A stretch of DNA of 64,000 bases, from contig NC_083341.1 in the NCBI RefSeq assembly GCF_019175385.1, positions 91,290,321 through 91,354,320 on the forward strand. Direction: 5' to 3'. Shown one piece after another: positions 1 through 12,337 of this stretch (positions within the stretch are counted from its first letter, which is position 1; each line of letters begins with the position of its first letter). This DNA is from Lycium barbarum (taxonomy: Eukaryota > Streptophyta > Magnoliopsida > Solanales > Solanaceae). The translations under genes and the position numbers were made by a program. The notes under the pieces were generated by a model, which worked only from the letters and a program-made list of their open reading frames with translations, did not search any database and was not told the origin of the DNA.

Positions 1-1331
1 TACGAATACGAACCCGGCCCGGGACTCGGTGAAATGATGCATTAACAATATGCACGAATACGTACCCGGCCCTCTAGTGAGGGACTCAGTGAAGTGAGGC
101 CATAACAATGTGCACGAATAGAATATTAGGAGCAATCATGTACTAACTGAATGATCATTTGAGACTTGATAGAATATTTAGAATGAACCACCACTTGAAA
201 ATTAAAGACAACTGTCATGTCAAGTACCACAGAGAACTAGAGTTCATTGGAGTCATGTATGCTCATCGTTCGCTCGTTTTATGTAATTCATGCCAAAAAG
301 AAAGAAGGGATATCTTTACATACACCTTGGAGCCTTTAGAAATAGAGTCATCATCCATAAATAAAATTGAGAAATCTAGAAACAGCTCCACATTCTCATA
401 TTCTCTTTGAAATCATAAACTTGAGTTCTTAAAACACAAAATCATCATTATCGTTGTCACCATCATAAAATCATTCTTATCCTCGACATGATGAGAAGCT
501 TTAAGAACCATGGACTTTTAGCTTTTGAAAACAAGAAGGCTACGGAAACATTTATGAAATCATACCATAGGAATCATGCCTTTGAAAGAAAGGGACGAGC
601 CTTAACATACCTGTTCAACCTCCAACTACCTACGCTTATCCGTCCGAGCTCGTAAGTCTACATATAAGACCATTCATACTATGATTAGGCCCATTGTTAT
701 ATACTTATCCTAAGCCTTCTAATAAATCTTTCTAGAATCTGCCGAAATTTCGGCAGCATCTCATCTGGTATTATGCCTAGCCCAAAATTACAATATTGCA
801 ACCAATCAACAACAACAACAATACCAACATCAACAACACTATTATCCATACCAATATATTCCATAAACATCCCACACGATGTTTTTCAACATACAACAAC
901 AATATACACTTCCTTTCTTCCCAATCAAAGAGCATAATCTCATCAACACACCAACAACATTTGATACCATCTCTATAAATGTAAATCAGACCAGCCACAC
1001 GGCTAAAACATGCTCAAAACAGTCCATAAACACAACAACTACACCACAACACTTCATGACCTTTCCTCCACAACTATTTTCACTTTTAAGACTTGCTAAA
1101 CCTTCAAATCAACTCAACATAAGAGATAGGATGAAGAACATACCTTATATTTGAAGAAATTCAGCCACACCAAATTTCTTCAAGATCAAACTTACCACAA
1201 CATTGAGTAGAAGCAAGAACAATCACCTTTCATGGACTAGTTTGGTGTAATCTTGTTGAATTCTTGATTTAGTAGGCTATAAATGTTTGGGGGTTGTGTT
1301 GAAAAGTTTCTAGGACTATTGAGAATGTAAG
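1..1331 (-). repeat. LTR fragment E (Ty3/gypsy type), part 1; continues at 10664
   Basis: Part of a minus-oriented LTR whose TGTCA... end lies beyond the left edge of the window. It has the block order seen in the other minus-oriented LTRs here: a gggactcggtga-type minisatellite (1-120), a catacctg motif (about 607) that reads CAG/GTATGT on the minus strand, the phrase ttcggcagcatc (about 750), and a CAA-rich stretch. It is interrupted at 1332 by element C and resumes at 10664. I see no coding sequence in it; the short ORFs are CAA or CAC repeats. Confidence 0.7.
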
Positions 1332-2152
1332 TGTCATGACCCAACCCCATGGGCCATGACTAGTGCCCGAGTTGGACACTCATATACGTACCAGTTAGAT
1401 ATAGCCAAATTGACTATGAACAATATGGAAACTTGCAAAAGAACTCTGAAGGTTCATTACGTCATCATATATATATATATATATATATCTAGATAACTGT
1501 CTCCTGAGGAGTCACAACTGATCAAATCATAAAATGATACGCAAGCCGACAAGGCTGCCACTACATATCAATATCATGCGCAAGCCGACAAGGCTGCCAC
1601 TACATACGAACATATCCATAGCACATCGTATAGACACAGCTAAACAAACTTATACTATACCCACACATATATCTACAGACCTCTAAGAGTATCGATAGCG
1701 AAATATGACGGGACAGGGCCCCGCCGTACCCCTGGGCAAACATATACATACATCATAAGATCTGTACCAAAAGTCTAGGCTCCGGAACAACAGAGCTCTC
1801 CAAGACAGCTGAGCGGAAGTCCTATGCTGAGGGTCACCAAACCGACTATCTGTACCTGCGGGCATGAAACGCAGCCCCCCCGAAGAAAGGGGGTCAGTAC
1901 GAGATATGTACTGAGTATATATAAAGCATGAAATACAACAAAGAGGATTATAACTGAAATGGAGATTACCGGAAACATGTATGACTTTTAAAATATCAAT
2001 ACACTTGCCTTATGAAATGAAAATCATGCATATCAATATCATATATCATATCTGGCCCATTATGGGACTCGGTGAATAAGGTCGCCACATACCATCCTTG
2101 GCGCCATAATCACATCATCATATCATCACATCATCACATCATCCCACCATCA

Positions 2153-2183
<31 letters not shown>

Positions 2184-3887
2184 CCGTATCCCGGCCCTCT
2201 AGTGAGGGACTCGGTGAACAATGCAGTGAAACTGTGCACGAGAACGTATCCTGGCCCGGGACTCAGTGAAAGATGTATTGAGGCATGCACGAATAGAGTA
2301 GTGAGAAACCATATGCAAACTAAGTCATATATGAGACTCGATAGAATAATCAAGATGAACTATCATTTGAAAATCAAGACAATAATCACATCAAGTACCC
2401 TTCGAATGTCACAATGGATTATATCAAAATAGAACTTCTGGAATCATAGACACGTATTAAGACATAATGAAATAGCTTCTGGAAATCAAGAACATTAGCC
2501 ATCCTAGTGGCTCTAAGAATAGGAGCTACTTTGGAGTCATATATATATATATATATATACGTCGTCTGTTTTTTTCATAAAGATCATGCCAAAAAGAAAG
2601 GAGGGTTAGCTTTACATACCTGTTATAGGTTAACCGTAACCAAGTTCGCTTCGTCGTCCCTTTAGCCTATTTAATATGAAAGTAACGCTATCGTTAGTAA
2701 ACTATACTTTCTAGCTTATAAATCTACAACCAATCGCTTATAGGAATCATTCTTTAGTTCATACTTTCTTGATTAGGATTTTTGTTAGTTAAGAAGTTAA
2801 CGGAAATCGGGCAGCCTTTCCCCTATATAACTCGCCTAACCCGAACTTCCAATTAATCTCCTGTTATCACAGCAATACCAACAACGACAGTAATAGAAAT
2901 ATTCATATCATATCCTTACAATCCAGCCCATAAACAACTCAAACAACCTAGTAACCTTTCTTAATCCTTTTCCAATCCAAATCATTAACATTTAAAATTA
3001 TACACTAAACAGACCAACATACGCTTTGTATACGATACGGTATACACTTCTTTCTTCCAAATTTAGAAGCCATAGCAACGACAACACGAACAACAACATA
3101 TGAACATAAACCACACTTTTAATCTTTTCAACTCAACAATTCCACATAACAACTACAACTCCCAATATCAACGAATTCATGCAATTTCTTACTTCCAATT
3201 TCATCTAATACAATTTTAATCTTTCCATTACAATACCATTAATTCAATTATACCATAAAATGAGAAAATCTTACCTTAATTTAATCGGAGCAATTTCTAC
3301 ACTCACTTGCACCAATTTCACTATTTCTTCTTCCTCAATTCAATACCCAATGTTGCTATCACCTCCTTGGACTTGCAAATCACCTTAGAATTTAATCAAA
3401 GCAACAAAACATATTTCATTCTTCAACAACCATGGCTGGCCGAGAGCAGCGGCCATGGCTATGCTCTTCTTTCTCTTTCTCTTAAGCTTCAATTTGCAAA
3501 ATGAAATGAATGCTAAATTTGGTCATTAGCTGGACTATTTATATGAACCTACTAGCCCTACACGTGCCCTCCATGGTGAATCATCATTTTAATATATTTG
3601 TTTATTTTTTTTAATTAAAGAATCGGGTGGGGCCCACTTTAACTATATAGTTAGCTAACTTAATTAATCTTAATTTAATCTCTAATCTCCACTTAATAAT
3701 CTAATCATAGTTAATTAATCCCTAATCTCCATTAATATTTCCACACTAATTGGAATTACAAGCAAATCATGTACTTATTAAAATCGGGATTAAAAGTCCT
3801 TGTCTCATATCCCAAAAATAATCTCGTCCTTAATTTATGTCGATTAGCTTACAAATAATTCGACGTATAAAAATATGGGATATAACA
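1332..3887 (-). repeat. 3' LTR of element C
   Basis: 2556 bp. On the plus strand it starts TGTCATGACCCAACCCCATG and ends gggatataaca. It contains a TA-rich microsatellite (about 1468-1489), a 7-C run (1875-1881), the inverted repeat TCAGTAC-N7-GTACTGA (1894-1914), a minisatellite of gggactcggtga units (about 2060-2290), (TA)n tracts at about 2157-2183 and 2539-2560, and a minus-strand TATA box (3535-3543). It aligns along its whole length with 8087-10658. The block at 57174-62251 belongs to the same family. Confidence 0.88.
3535..3543 (-). promoter_or_regulatory. TATA box of the element C 3' LTR
   Basis: The minus strand reads TATAAATAG. The same motif occurs in the other LTR at 10297-10305. 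It is the best core-promoter candidate; the downstream R-U5 part of the LTR lies to the left. Confidence 0.5.
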
Positions 3888-3907
3888 TCCTCCCCCCCTC
3901 CCCCTTT
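3888..3907 (-). other. Polypurine tract of element C
   Basis: A C/T-only tract on the plus strand (purine-only on the minus strand) directly abuts the inner edge of the 3' LTR. This is where plus-strand DNA synthesis is primed in LTR retrotransposons. It is followed inward by a cattcatccttgaatgtt inverted motif that also occurs beside the PPT of element A (about 21625). Confidence 0.8.
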
Positions 3908-6900
3908 GGAACATTCATCCTTGAATGTTAAACTAGTCCTGCGTTCCCAATACTTCCTTAAATGTTCTTTTACTGAATTATGCCCTCCACATGCCTCTTT
4001 ATTAGTCGATCCCTTCACTTTATTATAACGCATTCCAGCTCTCTCAGAAACCATTTCCATAATATTTGTTCTTGCCCTTGCCTCTCGAGGTGGAAATTCC
4101 ACGTCGTTGTCTTTACTCTCCCTTTCATTTCGCAGTCGGTTGTCAGTTGTATTGCGAGCGCTTCTACTGAAATGTTACTATCACTCTTGTATGAATACTG
4201 TTCAGTTGTACTGGCACTGATTGATTCTGACTTGTATTCATGGTGCTCTCAGTCATAACTCAGCTCTCTTTCTTCTCCTATAGTTACTCTCTTAAGATGT
4301 ATCGTTCACTTCATCTTACCTCTAAATCCTTAATTAAGATTTTATAACACGCAGATTTTCCTCATCGATTCATTAGACTTTACAATCCTTGGGGTATTTA
4401 TGCCTCTGGTAACATGTAGGCCCTTCGTAACTCTACGAATAAAATGAAATTTCCCCAAGGCGTAACATTATTTTACTCCAATAACCTTGCTTTGTCCTGC
4501 TGTTACAGTCCGTATTCTGAAATCTTCCGCATCATGTATCACTTCTCGACTTTCTCTTAAAGGTTTTTAACTGTCACCTTGCTTTTAGCTCTTAATCTCA
4601 ATCCTTAGAGTTGGCGATCAAGTAGCGCTGGAGTTTCCTCATTTTATAACTTTACATAGCTGCTCTGTGCTCTGTCTATCATTAATTGGTATAATTCTGA
4701 AAGAATTTTTGATTTGACATATAAATTCACTGTCATCCAGTAACCAGCTTGTTCTGATCGTCTCGCCTAAACCATTTCACAATTTCCCTTAACCCAACTT
4801 GTAACACTTTAGGCATATTCTATTACCCCTTTACTCAGATTTTGTTTCTAGTTTTCCTGTCACACATTATGTTGTAATCTTTACAATAATGTGCGAAAGT
4901 GCTTAAATACCTTAGCGTCGTTTCACTAGTCTGTATGCTTTACCTTGCATCCTCCTCTTGTATCTTTCAATCGGTATCGGGGCTCAACTATGGCCATGTC
5001 CTATTTGCCCTCAGTACTAATTCTATCTCGGTAATTTGGCTCAAACCATCTTACACCTTTCCTTAATGTACCCAAAATATCATTACCGCATTGCTATTAC
5101 TGAATCCTTACTCTTCTTATCAAGTACTCACTTGGTCTCATCCTTAGCATACAAATATTCGTAGGTTGCATAACTATTCTTGTACAACTTGTATAATATA
5201 TATCCAATCCTAGTCATAGTCTTTCCTTCTCCTGACTCATTCTGCTTTACATATCTCATCCGTACTAAAACTTGCTCGTAGCCTATCTTGTCATACTCCT
5301 TTCCTTTCCCTTATTCACCCTTTGATTTTTCTTGTATTCTACTATAGGAGATTCTCTATCCCTTCTCCTTACTACTTATAAGTCGCAATATCATTAGCGA
5401 ACAAATCTATTGCCAACATCTTAGTCTTTAACCCAGTATAGCGTAGTTATCCTTTATAATATCTCTTAAGTTACTCGTTACCATTCTCTTGTCGTACTCT
5501 TTCTTTTTACAGGCACCCACTTCCTAATGTCATATCATATAAGATCTTTACAAATGATCCTCGGTCTTGTCTCAAATACCATCCTGACTTCTATTCGTTT
5601 ATTGCTGGCCTTCAGATCTTACTAACATGTTTTAGCAAGGTATCTCACTTGAAGTTTAAGCATCCATATCAAATATATTGTAGCATCAATCGCTTCCATC
5701 TAACACTTGCACTTCTCTCACCTGCTTCCCCCCTTTGGGGTTGTACTTATACCATTATCTGTTTATATTCTGCTTTATGTCCCTATTTCCAATCTCAAAT
5801 TCATTTGATCCCAACTGTGCCATATCTGTGTCCTTCCTTTATAATCTATAACTTTGATTATCCGGGTACGAAATCTTAACAAAATCTCGAAGTGATGAGA
5901 ACTCTTCTATGTATAGTACAAAATCCCATCTAATCATCTGTACTCAAGTAATGCAACCCATGTAGCAATTCGTCCAAGGCCACATTCCACTTACTCCAAC
6001 CAGTAATTAATTAGTACTTATAATCGTTCCAAATTCTCAATTAGGTAGCACTTATATATTCTGATGATAAGTGTTCAAAGCTCTCTTGTAACATTATCTT
6101 TATCCCAACCTGTATCATATGTTTCCTCTAATGAATTTACAATACATCATTTGTTCCTCAACTTACAGTCCCTGTCCCTTAAGGATTTCACAGGTAAAGT
6201 CGTATACGCGCAGTACTCCTTTATGTCTTATGCTCTTTCACCCTTGTTGTGTACCCAACGCTAACTTCTAACTTACTCAAAATCATATCGAATTCGACTT
6301 AATAATGGTCTTATCTTACCACCTTGTCGTCGTACTGCACCTTTAAGTTCGTAGCTATATATTTTCCTTTCTATTTTATACTCGTACTCAATTAATTTTG
6401 TCTATCTAGGGTGCTTCCTTTAGTATTCCCTTACCATTTCTCCAGTCTATATCCATCTTTCATTCTGTGCACGAGGAATCTCATGCTACTCCTGTATCCT
6501 TCGGAAAACGCTATTTCTGCATAACCCCTTTTCTCATCCTCCAAACGTATTCTGTTCATCCCTGTTTGTTCTTGTCATACTAGTCATTTTCTAGCACTCA
6601 TTCTACCTCGTTGCTCATTTTTCTGTAGCTTGGTCTTTCACAAGTTATGTCATTTATATTACTCGTGTTCTCGGCTACGTCATAACCTGTTGCTACACTA
6701 TTATCTCGCTCGCTTTCTTCTTATTTCCTTCTTTCAATTAACTCCTTCTTTTCTTGTGCTCTCTTTCATTTCCGTTATCACATAATCTGTATTTTGAACC
6801 TTCCCTATAAAAGAACTTTATAAGTCTTTCTTATTCGTTCTATACCTTGCCTTTCCATTTCACATTTGCCTTTATACCTCAGTCGCATAGACCACGTCAT

Positions 6901-8070
6901 ATCCTTTAGTCACTTCCTCACTAGGCTTTACTCATTTTCATAAAAATCCTTATTGTATTCACATAATATCCTGTTCGTAATTAATCCTATGGTGTAACAC
7001 TTCTTAACCTTAGGATTCACGATTCTTACTATGGTTTAATTACACTTTGTGGAGTAGGCGTACTTAACCCTTTTACCCTTTCACCCTTTCTGATTAATCT
7101 TAGCATTAATACCTCACAGGCTGTCTTATCAATACATTCGTATTCGTCACAATTCTTCCTCCTCCGTACTCTTGTCTCAATCATACTATTACTCCTTTTA
7201 ACTATAGACTCGTCGTAATTTATCCCTACTGATCAATTCAGTTGATATCTCAACATAACACTCTATTAAGATTTGCCAGCCCTTTCTAAATCATCTTTTA
7301 TTATCACAAGCCCTTCCAAATTGTCTTAACATTTCTTTTTTACCATATTGATCTTGACCTCATAATTACTATTACCATCAATTCAACCGTTAACTTATTT
7401 CTCGAAGTCAGACTTGCAACTTGGTCAAATCCTATCATTACTGTTGACACAACCTTTCAAGACATATTACGAACTTATATCTCATTCCCTTTTTATTTCT
7501 AAGAAAATTTTGGCAGAGTTTCCTCTGTATTTCTTACTATCCCAAAACCTGCACGCAGGAAATACCAACAATGCCTCATAGGGCCAACATATATACGTAT
7601 ATATCATATCATATCATAGCCACACAGGGCTCCCAATTTCAAGTAAAAGTATAAAGATGTCGAAACTTACCTCACATATCACACCTCGAGACGTACCTGA
7701 TCCTTTAACAATCTGTCCTGTTATACCTTCCTATCTACCTTCCCTTTCATTCTTCAACTTTACATTTCAATCATACTTCAATAATCTTACCTTATCTGAC
7801 ATGCATCTTTCACACCGTTGCTTACCTGTGTACTTTGTAGCTTCCAATATCATCAGTCACTTTCTTCTGGCGATGCCGTTCTTCAGCTGAAAAAAGGGTT
7901 AGTATAAGGAATTTCATTTCCTATGGCTGGGCTCTATCACACGATCTTAGATATGAAAGAAAGGTAACATCCTAAATGTCCAGTAGCTTCCTGTTTATAT
8001 ATGTGGTGCATAACACACCGATAAACAAGACTCTACTAGACACGGTCTGTAGACATTCCGAGGATGAACT
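3908..8070 (-). other. Interior of element C, apparently non-coding
   Basis: Next to the PBS (about 7880-8070) there is a leader like that of the gag-pol-bearing elements here, with a caggaagct...gacatttagg motif on the minus strand. At about 7490-7580 there is a piece resembling the region between pol and the PPT of element 2 (gaaactctgccaaaatttt on the minus strand; compare 50940-50965). The remaining ~3.5 kb (about 3940-7490) is strongly C/T-rich on the plus strand and has only short ORFs. None resembles gag, protease, RT or integrase. My inference is that gag-pol was deleted and replaced or extended by a non-coding filler; a very degraded coding region cannot be excluded by eye. Confidence 0.6.
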
Positions 8071-8082
8071 GCTCTGATACCA
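8071..8082 (-). other. Primer-binding site of element C (initiator Met tRNA)
   Basis: The minus strand reads TGGTATCAGAGC, the usual plant iMet-tRNA complement, four bases inside the 5' LTR. This is the start point of minus-strand cDNA synthesis. Confidence 0.85.
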
Positions 8083-8086
8083 CTTT

Positions 8087-8879
8087 TGTCATGACCCAAC
8101 CCCATGGGCCATGACTAGTGCCCGAGCTGGACACTCATATACGTACCTGTTAGATATAGCCAAATTGACTATGAACAATATGGAAACTTGCAAAGGAACT
8201 CCGAAGGTTCATTACGTCATCATAGATATATGTCCAGATAACTGTCTCCTGAGGAGTCACAACTGATCAAATCATAAAATGATACGCAAGCCGACAAGGC
8301 TGCCACTACATATCAATATCATGCGCAAGCCGACAAGGCTGCCACTACATACGAACATATCCATAGCACATCATATAGACACAGCTGGACAAACTTATAC
8401 ACAACCCACACATATATCTACAGACCTCTAAGAGTATCAATAGCGAAATACGACGGGATAGGGCCCCGCCTACCCCTGGGCAAACATATACATACATCAT
8501 AAGATCTGTACCAAAAGTCTAGGCTCCGGAACAACAGAGCTCTCCAAGACAGCTGAGTGGAAGTCCTATGCTGAAGGGTCACCAAACCGACTATCTGTAC
8601 CTGCAGGCATAAAATGCAGCCCCCCCCCCCCCCCGAAGAAAAAGGGTCAGAACGAGATATGTACTGAGTATATAAAGCATGAAATACAATAAAGAGGATC
8701 ATAACTGAAATGGAGATTACCGGAAACATGTATGACTTTTAAAATATCAATACACTTGCCTTATGAAATGAAAATCATGCATATCAATATCATATATCAT
8801 ATCCGGCCCATTATGGGACTCGGTGAATAAGGTCGCCACATACCATCCTTGGCGCCATAATCACATCATCACATCATCA

Positions 8880-8922
<43 letters not shown>

Positions 8923-9275
8923 GTATCCCGGCCCTTTAGTGAGGGACTCGGTGAACAATGCAGTGAAACTGTGCACGAGAACGTATCCTGGCCCGGGACT
9001 CAGTGAAAGATGTATTGAGGCATGCACGAATAGAGTAGTGAGCAACCATATGCAAACTAAGTCATATCTGAGACTCGATAGAATAATCAAGATGAACTAT
9101 CATTTAAAAATCAAGACAATAATCACATCAAGTACCCTTCGAATGTCACAATGGATTATATCAAAATAGAACTTCTGGAATAATAGACACGTATTAAGAC
9201 ATAATGAAATAGCTTCTGGAAATCAAGAACATTAGCCATCCTAGTGGCTCTAAGAATAGGAGCTTCTTTGGAGTC

Positions 9276-9314
<39 letters not shown>

Positions 9315-10658
9315 GTCTGTTTGTTTCATAAAAATCATGCCAAAAAGAAAGAAGGGTTAGCTTTACATACCTATTATAGGTTAACCGTAACCAAGTTCGC
9401 TTCGTCGTCCCTTTAGCCGATTTAATATGAAAGTAACGCTATCGTTAGTAAACTATACTTTCTAGCTTATAAATCTACAACCAATCGCTTATAGGAATCA
9501 TTCTTTAGTTCATACTTTCTTGATTAGGATTTTTGTTACTTAAGAACTTAACGGAAATCGGGCAGCATTTTCCCTACATAACTCGCCTAACCCGAACTTC
9601 CAATTAATCTCCTGTTATCACAGCAATACCAACAACGACAGTAATAGAAATATTCATATCATATCCTTACAATCCAGCCCATAAACAACTCAAACAACCT
9701 AGTAACCTTTCTTAATCCTTTTCCAATCCAAATCAGTAACATTTAAGATTATACACCAAACAGACCAACATACGCTTTGTATACGATACGTTATACACTT
9801 CTTTCTTCCAAATTTAGAGGCCATATCAACGACAACACGACAACAACACGAACAACAACATGTGAACATAAACCACACTTTTAATCTTTTCAACTCAACA
9901 ATTCCACATAACAACTACAACTCCCAATATCAACGAATTCATGCAATTTCTTACTTCCAATTTCATCTAATACAATTTTAATCTTTCCATTACAATACCA
10001 TTAATCCAATTATACCATAAAATGAGAAAATCTTACCTTAATTTAATCGGAGCAATTTCTACACTCACTTGCACCAATTTCACTATTTCTTCTTCCTCAA
10101 TTCAATACCCAATGTTGCTATCACCTCCTTGGACTTGCAAATCACCTTAGAATTTAATCAAAGCAACAAAACATATTTTTTTCTTCAACAACCATGGCTG
10201 GCCGAGAGCAGCGGCCATGGCTATGCTCTTCTTTCTCTTTCTCTTAAGCTTCAATTTGCAAAATGAAATGAATGCTAAATTTGGTCATTAGCTTGACTAT
10301 TTATATGAATCCTACTAGCCCTACACGTGCCCTCCATGGTGAATCATCATTTTAATGTATTTTTTTATTTTTTTTATTTTTTTAATTAAAGAATCGAGTG
10401 GGGCCCACTTTAACTATATAGTTAGCTAACTTAATTAATCTTAATTTAATCACTAATCTCCACTTAATAATCTAATCATAGTTAATTAATATCTAATCTC
10501 TATTAATATTTCCACACTAATTGGAATTACAAGCAAATCGTGTACTTATTAAAATCGGGATTAAAAGTCCTTGTCTCATATCCCAAAAATAATCTCGTCC
10601 TTAACTTATGTCGATTAACTTACGAATAATTCGACGTATAAAAATACGGGATATAACA
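8087..10658 (-). repeat. 5' LTR of element C
   Basis: 2572 bp, aligned throughout with 1332-3887. It differs visibly in tract length: a 15-C run at 8620-8634 (7 C in the other copy), and longer TA tracts at about 8884-8920 and 9277-9311. It lacks the TA tract present near 1468 in the partner. TATA box at 10297-10305 (minus). It ends ataaca, followed by the TSD gtaag. Confidence 0.88.
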
Positions 10659-10663
10659 GTAAG

Positions 10664-11141
10664 AATGCTGAAAAAATGGAGTTAATGGGGTATTTATACC
10701 CCTACTAAGTCGGTTCCACCGACCTTCTCAAGTTGGACCCGCAGAAGCCATTTGGCTGCTTGGAGTCTTTATCTTAAAATGGCCATAACTCTTGATCCCG
10801 ACATCGTATGAGGTCCCACGACCTATGGTTGGAAAGATCTTTCAATTATCTACAACTTTCATTTTGGTGTGTTTCAAAATTCCAAATTTATAATAGCGTT
10901 TTGGCCCCTCCAAGTCAGATCATCCGAAAACGTATCCTTAAATCATCCTTTTGGAGGGCTTATGCACATATTTGGCTTAAGGGTCCTTCTTAAGACTTAC
11001 TCAACTTCCCATGTACTACTCATATCACTTTTGATATGTCCTTTATCAAACTCCGACATGTGGGCCCCACCTTAACTTACAGTTACGAGGGCTATTCATC
11101 AAGTAACGTGTTAACTGATTTACTCCATATGGTGTCTAATG

Positions 11142-11177
<36 letters not shown>

Positions 11178-11291
11178 TTATAATCAGATAATATAATCTT
11201 CCTCCCTAATCCTTGTATAAATTTACTCTTCCTTGAGCTCATACTAAGCCGCCTACAGTCTTGGTAATGCGAAATTTCCTGGGGTGTGACA
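10664..11291 (-). repeat. LTR fragment E, part 2
   Basis: Continuation of the LTR interrupted at 1331. It ends ggggtgtgaca, a CA-terminated LTR edge. A minus-strand TATAAATA lies at 10691-10698, so element C entered about 30 bp downstream of it, where the transcription start would be expected. A long TA microsatellite lies at about 11142-11175. I see no coding sequence. Confidence 0.65.
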
Positions 11292-11710
11292 TTAGCAAAC
11301 CTATTGACCAAGCATTTGTCTAAACGATTAAGCTCTTTTTTGAAGAATGAGTCGGTCCTCTACGATATCTTTTCAGTGTATGATATATCATGTGGGTCAT
11401 TCATACATGATACCCTGTTAGTATATGATATATACGATGTGGATATCATAGAAGATCGAGTTGTGCTTTTCTTTAAGGAATGAACCGGTGCTCTATGATT
11501 ACCTGTCAGTAAATGATAAATACCATGGGGGTATCATAAAGGACTGAGGATTGCTCTTTCTTGAAACAATGAACAAGTCCTCTATGTTACCCTCTCAGTT
11601 TATGATATATACTAGGTTGGTATCATAGAGAACTAAGTATTTTTCTTGAAGGAATGAATTGTCAATCCTGTATATAATATATACCATGTGGGTATCATAG
11701 TATACTGCAA
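11292..11710. repeat. Diverged ~88-bp tandem repeat, about 4.5 units
   Basis: Repeated blocks share a tatgatatata(c/t) segment, a ggtatcata segment 5-10 bp later, then a gaatgaac...gtcctctatg segment and a final tcag. Units begin near 11380, 11417, 11505 and 11600, with spacing close to 88 bp and many substitutions. Each unit holds a short inverted repeat (tatgata / tatcata), so it can fold. It lies between the end of LTR E and the purine-rich tract. Origin unknown; no coding potential seen. Confidence 0.6.
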
Positions 11711-11754
11711 CTGCTACTGATTTGATACACTATATGCTAGAATAAATTATTTTT

Positions 11755-12200
11755 TGAGATATAAAAAAAATAATAAAAAGAAAATATATTAGTTATCCTC
11801 TTAATTGATATAAAAAAAAACGAGCCAAAAGGTGTGTAGAATTAGATTGCGAAAAGAAAAAAAAGGAAATAAAGAAAAAAAATTGAAAAAATGAAATTAG
11901 AAAAGGAAAAAAAAGTAAATTAAAATCACTAGATTTTTATTTTTAAAAAAAGAAGAATAAATAAAAATAGCAAATGATGCGAATGAATTTAGATTATGGA
12001 GATAAAAAAGAAAAACAAAGAAATAATGAAATTAAAAAAAGAATAAGAAAGAAAAAGAAAAACAAAACAAAGGAGCTACAATTGAATATAGAACCAGATT
12101 ATGGTGAAAAAGAAAATAAAAAATAGTATGATTTAGAAAAAAAATAAAGTAAAACTGAGAAAAAAGAAAAAAAATGAGAGAAAAGAAAAGAAAATAATAA
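11755..12200. other. A/G-rich low-complexity stretch
   Basis: Nearly all purine on the plus strand (aaaaaag / gaaaaag runs). The minus-strand ORF across it (12032-12403) is a Phe/Leu/Ser-rich artefact of the T/C composition. It abuts the 5' break of the LINE fragment at about 12205. Confidence 0.6.
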
Positions 12201-12204
12201 GTAG

Positions 12205-12337
12205 AGATGATGTTCAAGATCCTAGAGGAAGGATGGAAACCACCTTGGGGTATAACAATATGGATTGAGGGGATTATGGAGATTTGAAAGCATATGAATG
12301 TAAACTTCTGGCATATATTGAGGGAAGGAAATACGCT
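12205..12337 (+). pseudogene. LINE ORF2 RNase H fragment (5'-truncated copy L1), part 1
   Basis: One frame gives ILEEGWKPPW (about 12220-12250), an in-frame TGA near 12277, then HILREGNT immediately before the LTR at 12338. REGN followed by an A/L-x-N/D-A/F-L-A motif is the C-terminal part of the RNase H domain in plant L1-type LINE ORF2. The reading resumes at 14775. Everything 5' of this point is missing, as is usual for 5'-truncated LINE insertions. Confidence 0.65.

Larger units (their letters stand above)
1332..10658 (-). mobile_element. Non-autonomous LTR retrotransposon (LARD-like), element C, complete
   Basis: A complete element: two LTRs (1332-3887 and 8087-10658) with TGTCAT...TAACA ends on the plus strand, a perfect 5-bp TSD gtaag (1327-1331 and 10659-10663), a PBS for initiator Met tRNA at 8071-8082 and a PPT at 3888-3907. 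The PBS and PPT positions fix the minus orientation. The 4.2-kb interior has no recognisable gag or pol. That matches the definition of a large retrotransposon derivative (LARD), which would need proteins from an autonomous relative. The LTRs differ mainly in microsatellite and homopolymer length plus scattered substitutions, so the insertion looks young compared with its surroundings. It sits inside LTR E. Confidence 0.85.
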
